Shown in pieces: positions 56,737 through 64,000 of a stretch of DNA of 64,000 nt (position 1 is the first letter of the stretch; every line of letters starts with the position of its first letter). The notes below the pieces were generated by a model. It saw nothing but the letters and a program-made list of their open reading frames with translations, was not told the origin of the DNA and ran no database searches. Origin of the DNA: Usnea hakonensis (lineage: Eukaryota; Ascomycota; Lecanoromycetes; Lecanorales; Parmeliaceae); assembly GCA_013423325.1 (NCBI GenBank), contig BLJB01000222.1:62001-126000 (forward strand), given 5' to 3'. The position numbers and the translations under genes were made by a program.

Positions 56737-57750
56737 ATGTCTCACCGTCGTGGCGCAGGAGGTCGCATGACGGATGCCGACTTTCGCAAACTTCAGTTGG
56801 ATTATTACAAGACCAACCCGAAGTCAGGTGCCTTGCCGTTTGAGGATTTTCTGAAGGAGGTAAAAAGTGAACAAGCGATTAGGGAAGCCGTGAGTAGCAA
56901 TCGTCATGAAGTGCCTAGGTCCGATCGCCACTGTGCCTCTGTTCTTTCGAAAAAGGAACAAGCGATTAGGGTAGCCGTGGGCAGCAAACGTCATAAAGTT
57001 CCTGGGTCCGCTAAACACCGTGCTTCTGATCTTCTCGGGCATGACCATCACTCGCATGGCTCTAGGTCAGCTCGGCCGCATGCATCTCCACGGGTGGGTG
57101 CATATGCCAAGCATAAAACTCCATCGGCTCGTGGAATGGAAGATCGACACGGCATGGCTGGACATGGTTTCGAGAACGAACCACTTCTCCCACGCCAGCG
57201 TGGTGGTTTACGCGGCACTGGAACTCATGACCGTGATGGAATATTCGAAGACCATCGCCCAAGCGGTAGATCCGGGGCTCACCGTGAACCTGGTAGACAT
57301 GCTCGTCGGGCAGAAGGCTTGCATCAAGATATGATGGCAGAAGACTTGGCTGGAATGCACTTGGGAGACCAGGGACATCAAAGCCATCGTAGCGGGCCCC
57401 ATGGGTTTGGGTCTCGCGCTGGTGCACCCGATGATGTCTACAACGACTTCCGGTATACTTCACGCGGCAGCCGAGGTGGGGCTAGAGAGCCTCCCATTCA
57501 TGAAGAACTTCCACCTCGTCGTGGCCATCATGGCGGGCGTTCTGTTCGTGAAGCAGACCTTCAGCCTCTCGGGGGGCGCCGTGCAACACCGGCACCGCTC
57601 AGTTCTCATCACCAGACAGGATCTTCGCGTCCACAATGCTCTCGTACTCAGGGGGGCCGTCACCAAACGCCTCATGGTAGTTTCAGCCAGCACCCGGGTA
57701 TTCAGGGTTCTCAGGGTGGACGTGGCGGCAGAGAAGACGATTATTGGTAG
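56737..57750 (+). CDS. hypothetical His/Gly/Arg-rich protein
   Basis: Single exon of 337 aa from ATG 56737 (MSHRRGAGGRMTDADF), in good context; the frame extends upstream without another ATG. Residues 10-50 look like a short helical segment (DFRKLQLDYYKTNPKSG, FEDFLKEV). Two imperfect copies of about 31 residues follow: EQAIREAVSSNRHEVP and EQAIRVAVGSKRHKVP, each ending in a CAS or RAS motif. The remaining 250 residues are rich in H, G, R, S and P, with no hydrophobic core, and end GGREDDYW. No domain recognised. The plus frame is open for its whole length despite unusual composition, and the duplicated promoter sits just upstream. Confidence 0.6.
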   Translation: MSHRRGAGGRMTDADFRKLQLDYYKTNPKSGALPFEDFLKEVKSEQAIREAVSSNRHEVPRSDRHCASVLSKKEQAIRVAVGSKRHKVPGSAKHRASDLLGHDHHSHGSRSARPHASPRVGAYAKHKTPSARGMEDRHGMAGHGFENEPLLPRQRGGLRGTGTHDRDGIFEDHRPSGRSGAHREPGRHARRAEGLHQDMMAEDLAGMHLGDQGHQSHRSGPHGFGSRAGAPDDVYNDFRYTSRGSRGGAREPPIHEELPPRRGHHGGRSVREADLQPLGGRRATPAPLSSHHQTGSSRPQCSRTQGGRHQTPHGSFSQHPGIQGSQGGRGGREDDYW

Positions 57751-57851
57751 ATGTGGTAGGAAATCGGAACAGATTGATGGCTGCGATGGAAATACTGCTA
57801 CCAATGTTGGAAGGAACGAATTTCCAGAACACTAAGAAATGAGCTTCTGAT

Positions 57852-58722
57852 CTATGATAATTTGTTAGCTGAGAGGAAGGCTGTATCCAAAATAGCTAAT
57901 AGACGAAGATACTTGCGAGAACCATTCAATTGCTTTTCACAATTTCTGTACTTGCAAGTTGTTCGCATCCTTAGGGCACTTTCTCGGTCTTCAACATAGA
58001 GGCAGTCGAGAATTGTTCCTTTCATTCCTAGAGCAATAAAGGACTCATTGATGTGCGCCTTCTGACATATGTAGCTACCTTGAACATTTTTGGGTTCGAG
58101 GCTATCTTGTACAACATATCTTGCTCCCAATCTAGGAAAGATATTGACCATGACCCCGTACAGAGGCGTACAGAATTGTGAGTCATCCGCTCTGCAGACC
58201 TTGAAGCACAAATCTTCACATTCTCGTCTTGGTAGATAGTCTTATGGGGGACGCTGAGACTTCCCATGTTCACCAATTGATGAACCCTGTCGTTTGCAAC
58301 CTTTGTCCATAAGCCAGCGCAAAGCTCACTGACAATGTCGAGGTGATTACTTCTGCAGCAATTTCCCGTCTGCTGCCGATCTCTTCGCTCTTGAGGTGGC
58401 ACAGTAGTTGGGAATACGAAAGGAATGCTGCCAGATGGTAGTAGAATTAGGAAGTGGCTTTCGCCTACTATGAATCGGCCACATTAATCTAATAGACGAG
58501 CAGTTGCACGCTCAATACATTGATACTCCTACGTATCTGTTGGTAGATCGACTCACCTCCTTCCCGATCTGACTTAGCTTGAGTGGCTGGAAATTGTGCC
58601 TGCTCCCGGGGTGCCGGGGAAGATGATTGATGCCATCTTTGAGATGATCCATACGTGGGGTAAAATGAGGTACTCATTGTACTCATTGTACTCAGTAATT
58701 CAACGCATGATCGGAGCGACAT
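57852..58722 (-). pseudogene. orphan gene with an apparent one-base frameshift
   Basis: Exon 1, 58722-58557, starts at ATG (MSLRSCVELLSTMSTMSTSF) and joins G plus TA (Val) across an 89-bp GTGAGT...CATAG intron to an exon from 58467. That exon reads GESHFLILLPSGSIPFVFP, CCRSNHLDIVSELCAGLW, HKTIYQDENV. Around 58216 the protein-like frame switches by one base and continues EDLCFKVCRADDSQFC, LVNIFPRLG-like sequence and GTILDCLYVEDRES to a stop at 57852. No intron of workable size fits between the two parts, so one base seems to be missing. The joined product would be an orphan protein with several cysteines. It may be a recent pseudogene, or intact with a sequence error. Confidence 0.5.
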
Positions 58723-59237
58723 TTGCTGCTTATTGGCTGCTGCAGAATGGGTGGTGTCTTGTTCCTTGATCGGGTCGATGAAGAAGTCAACTCATGATGC
58801 GGAGTAACGGGTGCGTGTGAGAAAAAGGAAGCTCCCAAAGCTCAGCAAATCCAGAAATATGGGGAAAGCAGCAGTCAAAGATCTTCGCTGATTGGTGAAG
58901 CTGCATCTCCGTCTTATCATCCAAGCAAAACATTGAGATAAGCTGGAGGTTCATTAGGCATGTGATGTGACGCAATTGTGCATTAATCCTGATGGGATTG
59001 CTACGATGGACCTTCGCTTTTGATGAGTTGCATTGCATCGCATTGCATCATTCAAACGCAGCTCGAATGATAAGAGATGCTGTGAGAGCAGATAGTTACG
59101 CCACAACGGAGAGCTCGTACCACGCACTTGATAATTCCCCATCTTAGACCTCTCCAAACCTCTCTGTTTCTTCTCGGTCCTCTAAATATCTTAATCAGCA
59201 CTGAATAACGACTAGAAAACCACAGGCTTCTGAAAAG
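58723..59237. other. divergent promoter region
   Basis: About 515 bases between the frameshifted minus-strand gene and the PTR2-type gene. It holds both promoters. No gene or repeat recognised apart from a small GCATTGCATC duplication near 59032-59048. Confidence 0.5.
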
Positions 59238-61489
59238 ATGGGTATGTATCCTCATCGACCCCTTGCTACTACAGTCTAGCTGATCACTTGCTAGCCTCAA
59301 ATGCTGTCTTCGCTGATATCGTGGCTACAAAGCCTCCTAAAGATGTTGTGGAGCCGCATGGTAGTAACGCTTTCGCACTAAATGATGGTGCTGCCTACCA
59401 GCCGGAGATACGTCTCAGTGTCGACGAGGAGAAGATTCTGGAAGCCGGAAGGCCTTCCGTTCCGCACGAACAGGACTATCCGCCTCCGACAGACGAGGAA
59501 AGGAGCACACTGCGCAAGGTTGCAGGTTCTATCCCGTCCGTCTCGTATTGGTTATGTGCGGTTGAATTTGCAGAAAGAGCGTCATATTACGGCGTCCAGA
59601 CTGTCTTCTCTAACTTTCTCGAGTTCCCGTTACCCCAAGGTGTGCACTAACAACGCATCATCCAATTAAGCCTCATTGACTGAAAGTTTGTGATAGGCGG
59701 CAATGGTGCCGGAGCTCCTCCATCAGGTACACAACAGACCGCTGGAGCTCTTGGTCGAGGGGAAGAATTTTCCAACGCCTTTGTGCAACTCTTCACCTTC
59801 CTGGCCTACGCTATCCCCATATATGGAGCATACATTGCAGACGTCCAGCTAGGTCGCTACAAGACTATCATTATTGGTGTCATTATTTGCGGTATTGCCC
59901 ATGTCATCCTGATCGGTGGGGCCGCGCCCAGCGTGCTGCAAGCTGGCAAGGGCATGGCTCCATTCATGATCGGCTTTTTCTTGCTTGCTTTCGGAGCTGG
60001 TAAGTGGCAGCCACGTTTGTAGTCTGGAAGTCATTCACAGTCGCAACAGGTGTATTCAAACCGAATATTGCGCCAACAATAATCGACCAATATGTGCATC
60101 AACGAGAGTATACTAAAGTCCTTAGGAGCGGAGAAAAGGTCATCATAGATCCAGAGGCTACAATACAACGCATAATGCTAATTTTCTACGGTCTGATCAA
60201 TGTGGGCGCCTTTTACTCTTTGGCTACGACTTACTGCGAGAAGGATGTTGGCTATTGGCTTGCGTACCTGACCCCTGGGATCCTATACTTCCTTCTTCCA
60301 ATCCTCCTCATAATCTTGAACAAACGTGTGATCAAGAGCCCTCCGGATGCTTCGGTCCTTACCAACGTGTTCAAGATTACCTATGTGGCGATCAAACAAA
60401 ACAAGTTCAAGTTCTGGGGAAAGGGTTATATGGATGCCGCGAAGCCAAGCGTTCTTGCTGCCAAGGGTATCACAACCATGAACGGAAAACCAATATCCTG
60501 GACGGACCAACAGGTAGATGACACCGCTCGCACATACGTCGCGTGCACTCTCTTTCTTTACTTTCCAATCTACAACAACAACGACGGTGGTATTGGAAAC
60601 ACGCTTACCAACCAAGGTGCTGCTATGACGACAAACGGCGCACCCAATGATCTTCTCTCGAACTTTAACCCGCTGACAATCATTGTCGTCATTCCACTCT
60701 TATCATATGGTGTTTATCCCCTGCTGCGCAAGTACAAGATCAAATTCGGACGCATCAGTCGTATCACATTCGGCTTCATCCTGGCCGCCATCTCTGGCGT
60801 CATCGGCGCCATCATCCGTATGTACATTTCAGAAATGGTTCTTCCTTTTCAGTCACATGAATAAGTGGAAAAATTTGTTGTGCGAGCAAGAGCATTATTC
60901 TACTGCCGACCTCTCCATTGTAATCCAAAGCCTACATAGGACAAACAATACTGACCACATGATCTACGCAGAATGGCGCGTCTATGAGACTTCGCCTTGC
61001 GGCTATTACGCTAGCTCCTGCTCCATCGGCACCGGCGTATCGCCTCTTAGCATTTGGTGGCAAGTACCGGACGTGGCACTCGGCGCCATCTCCGAGTGTT
61101 TCTGCAATGTCACTATTTACGAAATCGCTTATGCACGCTCACCAAAAGGTATGAAGTCTGTTGTCTTCGCGTTGTTCCTGTTCAGCAACGCGCTGAGCAG
61201 CGCGCTGGGAGAAGTTCTGACCTCTGTGACCGTCGACCCGCATCTCATCTGGGTCTGGGCCGGATTAGCTATTGCATTGGCAGCACAAACGATCATATTT
61301 TACTGGAGATACCGGGAAATGGACAATGACGAGTTCATGACCTATCAAGATGACAGAGAGGCTGTCGAAGAGTACAGACGTGGCAGCCTCGCTGACCGAA
61401 AGGCGGCTTCTGGAGAAGACAAAAGCAAAATGGAGACCTTAGAGGAGGTCAAGACCGACAGCGTTGAATCAACGGCTGGCCTTGTCTAA
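59238..61489 (+). CDS. ptr2: PTR2-type proton-coupled oligopeptide transporter
   Basis: Five coding exons: 59238-59241 (ATGG only), 59295-59639, 59697-59999, 60050-60817 and 60972-61489, giving 645 aa. Every junction is phase 1 and in frame. The first exon is needed because the next 345 bases contain no in-frame ATG. The protein has the POT-family signature: ExxER (VEFAERASYYG) in the first helix, GAYIADVQLGRYKTI, FGAGVFKPNIAPTIIDQY and FYGLINVGAFYSL. It continues with ISIWWQVPDVALGAISECFC and FLFSNALSSALGE. About 12 membrane helices and a cytosolic charged C-tail (DDREAVEEYRRGS) fit the family. It should import di- and tripeptides with protons across the plasma membrane. Fungal PTR2 genes are usually nitrogen-regulated, which I cannot see directly here. 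Confidence 0.92.
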
Positions 61490-62437
61490 GCTGAAACTCA
61501 CTTGTCTCCCAGTCTACGTATCCGTGCCTGGAAGTAAGCCTTCTCTGCCCAACTTGAACGCTTGTACCGCGGCGATCAATCTTGCATCTTGCCTTAGTCT
61601 TTAAGGTGGGGACGCAGAATTGGTGCAACCCACGAAAGTCCAAATTCACTGTTCGTCAGTCCGAAGACTCGAGCGTTCCCTTCCCCCACAGTCGCTTCTG
61701 TAAGGAGCACGTTCAGCTAGTCGGACAGAGTGTGTTTCAGTGCAATGAGTACTTGATACAGGTAGAGTAGCAGAATTTCATTAGTGCAGGTTTGGCATCC
61801 GGGAATGCCATGGTAGTCAGTCGGTACTGGAGACGCTGCATTTCTCTTAGCATGATATTGAATTATATAAATCCTAGCTAGCAAGTACCCTCTTCCTTCT
61901 GAGACGCACAAGATCCTTGCACACTCAAACCCTCTCCCATCTCCTCCAGGATTTCCTCTCCTCTTTGCTAGGATTCAGGTCATCACAGTAGCTGAAAGCA
62001 GTATTCTATGTGAGATAGCTCAAAATTGATCGCTTCTTCTTTAACAACATTCTTGGAGAACCCAATAGGCGGCTATTCAACATGTCAGTCAATTAGCGCT
62101 GCGTGTTCACTCAGGGCGAGCGAACTCACCGAAACACACTGCTTGTGCCCGTTCATGTATTTCTAGCATCGCTTAGTTCCCACATTTGTAGCGGTGGGGA
62201 GAATGGGTTTTTTTCCTATAGAGGTCAGAAAGCTGTTTATCGTGGCTCTGTTACTTTGCATCTTTTGTTTCAATAGTACGAACGTCACACCCCAGAAAAC
62301 GGAAGAATGAGAAGACGGGTGTGTGGCAAAGGATAGCTGGTCACCCATGCTGCTACATCCTCCGAAGCAAGCAGATTCAATGTCAGTGTGTAGCGTGGTG
62401 GCGAGATTACGCCGTCGACTCTGTTGCCTTGAAGTTC
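61490..62437. other. intergenic between convergent genes
   Basis: No supported gene. A minus frame at 62163-62495 overlaps the end of the next small gene and reads as a shadow. Confidence 0.5.
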
Positions 62438-62841
62438 CTAGTCCGGCCTCCTCAGCCATGTAGCGACAGCTTCTTTGCACGAGGAGATTTTGCACAATCC
62501 TGAAGTCGGCTCTGAAAGTGCGGTAGACACAGTCGGTATTTCGGGTATCAAGACTAATGAGTACGAGAGCTTCATCGAATTGAGAATATGAACGGCAGTG
62601 TAAGGATTGGGTGACAAAGGCGTTGAGCTTTTCAGAGCCCGATGAACATCATTTACGAAAGTTTTAAGGCTCTCCACATGATCAGTACTGTAACCTCCCG
62701 GATGCGTCGGAAAGTGTCCCCCGTTGTAGGAAGACTATTATAGGGACTTGTAAGTGATGTAGATACCGGGAGATGTTGAGACAAGAAGCTTACCGAATCC
62801 TCAGATTCTCCCGTCGGAGCTCCAATGAATTGGCTTGACAT
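62438..62841 (-). CDS. small hypothetical two-exon protein
   Basis: Exons 62841-62794 (16 codons, MSSQFIGAPTGESEDS) and 62734-62438 join in phase 0 across a 59-bp GTAAGC...AATAG intron, giving 114 aa. The second exon reads SSYNGGHFPTHPGGYSTDHV, then a helix-like VESLKTFVNDVHRAL. It ends with two cysteines (GLCKISSCKEAV) and a basic stretch. No family recognised. Its first exon overlaps the tail of the broken HNH-type gene on the same strand in another frame, so one of the two models may be wrong at this junction. Confidence 0.4.
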
Positions 62842-63746
62842 TTTGCTTGAGAGGAGATTGGATTACGGCACCAACGGTAAGTGCACTTACGAGCTCGCCG
62901 TAAATTAGATGAAGCAAGATGTCGTTGGCGTCCCAGAACTCGGTAGTACTAACTTGAGCGTACCAAAACGCTCGTGAAATCTCAACCTGTCCAGCTAAGG
63001 GCCCGAGCTGTTCAAAGCGAACTTTAAGCCGCCGATGTACGATATTCTTGTTTCGTAGCTTTGAGACATCATTTGTAAGAGGCAGTTTGTACGCTAAAAT
63101 GATCCATCAGCAGGCAGTTGTCAGATGTATCCATACGCAATGCAGAGCCGCTTCCAAAGATATATTCCGCTAGTTCGGGGCCGAGTGATTGTGGTACGAT
63201 ATGAGCAGCTCGAACGTCTTCCTGCGGCCAGTGACGACGGGTTATGCAGCACCAGAGCAAACCCTTTGTCAGTGCGCCTTTCTTCGCCTGGATACTAAAA
63301 AACCTTTCCAATTGACCCAGTCCCGATTTCCCAGAACGATGTTGTACTACTCGCTGGAAAGGAGGTATTGGTTCTGGGATCGAGGAGGCCGACGTTGAGG
63401 TGTCGTCCACCTCTTCGCACCGGACGCTATCGGGCTTAAAGGGGTTCTTCGAAGCTGGGGGTTGGCTGGTCTGTGACTTTGGAATGATGCCGAATACACC
63501 AAGCGCTTGACCCACATTGTACGGATGCTGCATGTTCTGTGGTGGATGAAAAGGAACGTAGGGACTAGGGGCGGGACAATACTGGTACTGTGGGGGATAA
63601 TATGGGACGTAGGGGTCAGGGGCGTAACAATGCTGGTACTGTGGGGATAGCGCTACTGGCTGCCTCGTGAGCAAGCTTCGCAGTTGGTTGAAACTTTGCT
63701 CCGTGTCGTACTGATGCTGTTGAACGGATCGTCTTCGTAAAGACAA
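62801..63746 (-). pseudogene. fungal HNH-nuclease-type gene with an apparent frameshift
   Basis: The left part of the reading frame is a Pro/Tyr/Gln-rich N-terminus with a YAPDPYVPYYPPQYQ-type duplication. It then carries the hallmark of fungal HNH-type proteins: CCITRRHWPQEDVRAAHIVP, SLGPELAEYIFG, DTSDNCLLMDH. The histidine in AAHIVP and the asparagine in DNCLLM are the expected HNH positions. Just after MDH (about 63100) the frame hits a stop within 13 codons. The neighbouring frame carries on with LPLTNDVSKLRNKNIVHRRL and FWYAQVSTTEFWDANDILLH. A 43-bp intron would remove the conserved DNCLLM motif, so a lost base is more likely. No ATG start is visible, so the first exon may be missing, outside the window or lost. 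Confidence 0.42.
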
Positions 63747-64000
63747 AGTTTTTACGGATTGTAATATATCATAATAATGAAGAATGGTATTTCATATAAT
63801 CGGTATGGGAAGGAATGGTGGTGTCATGATGAATAAGGGAGAAAGTAGTCGTCGTACTTCTTTTGCATTGAACAATCACGAGCGACTCCGCCTGCAACAG
63901 TCACCTCGAAACCATCGACATTGGCGGAATCTTCTGTTGTCCCTATCTGATTGTCTTCCATTGGTCAAAAGAGATTTGGAGAAATGCTCTAGTAGCTTTC

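Noticed and set aside
1..64000. CRISPR array, bacterial operon, integrated virus or recognisable transposase
   Set aside because: None seen: repeats are simple or short tandem, genes have spliceosomal introns, and no transposase, reverse transcriptase or integrase motif was found by eye.
1..64000. Secondary-metabolite gene cluster around the Zn2Cys6 regulator
   Set aside because: No polyketide synthase, peptide synthetase, terpene cyclase or P450 is present in the window.

Overview
The window looks like nuclear DNA from a filamentous ascomycete. Genes are broken by short GT-AG introns (about 50 to 230 bp), sit on both strands and are separated by long intergenic stretches rich in microsatellites. 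Several encoded families are typical of filamentous ascomycetes: a Zn2Cys6 regulator, a MedA-type developmental regulator, a NACHT STAND protein with a fungal N-terminal domain, a DUF7025-type AAA ATPase and a PTR2 peptide transporter. My impression of the protein sequences is Leotiomycetes (Helotiales-like), but that is inference. Many gene models below were assembled by hand by joining exons at GT-AG sites that keep the reading frame.

Layout, left to right. 1-2.26 kb: gene-poor, AT-rich. 2.3-4.0 kb: Zn2Cys6 transcription factor (+). 6.2-7.4 kb: charged disordered protein (-). 8.85-13.7 kb: large GYF-domain protein (+). 14.8-17.8 kb: NACHT STAND (NLR-like) protein (-). 18.3-20.6 kb: coiled-coil protein with a degenerate C-terminal repeat and an in-frame open extension beyond its stop (-). 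22.1-25.5 kb: AAA+ ATPase (-). 26.3-27.7 kb: class V aminotransferase-like PLP enzyme (-). 28.5-29.2 kb: small coiled-coil protein (+). 30.2-31.9 kb: Myb/SANT-like protein with two possible first exons (-). 32.1-32.6 kb: small membrane protein (-). 33.0-34.8 kb: a decayed, frameshifted gene with a 53-bp minisatellite copied from its own 3' end, plus gene fragments. 35.2-35.8 kb: small two-exon gene (-). 36-42.5 kb: mostly non-coding, with a possible relic near 39 kb and the long MedA leader. 42.6-45.1 kb: MedA-like regulator (+). 45-49.6 kb: no gene, with many simple repeats including a 57-nt G tract. 49.6-53.2 kb: a conserved fungal protein of unknown function and a type I membrane protein (+). 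54.8-57.8 kb: two low-complexity orphan proteins separated by a poly-T stretch with two unresolved bases and a 179-bp tandem duplication. 57.9-58.7 kb: frameshifted orphan gene (-). 59.2-61.5 kb: PTR2-type peptide transporter with a 4-nt first coding exon (+). 62.4-63.7 kb: small orphan gene and a frameshifted HNH-nuclease-type gene (-).

There is no operon or obvious biosynthetic cluster; genes appear independently regulated. The right-hand quarter and the 33-35 kb and 38-39 kb regions have an accessory character (broken genes, repeats, orphans). The rest looks like ordinary core chromosome. I see no single clearly new system. The most unusual structures are the self-derived minisatellite, the possible stop-codon readthrough extension, the alternative first exons of the SANT gene and the 4-nt start exon.
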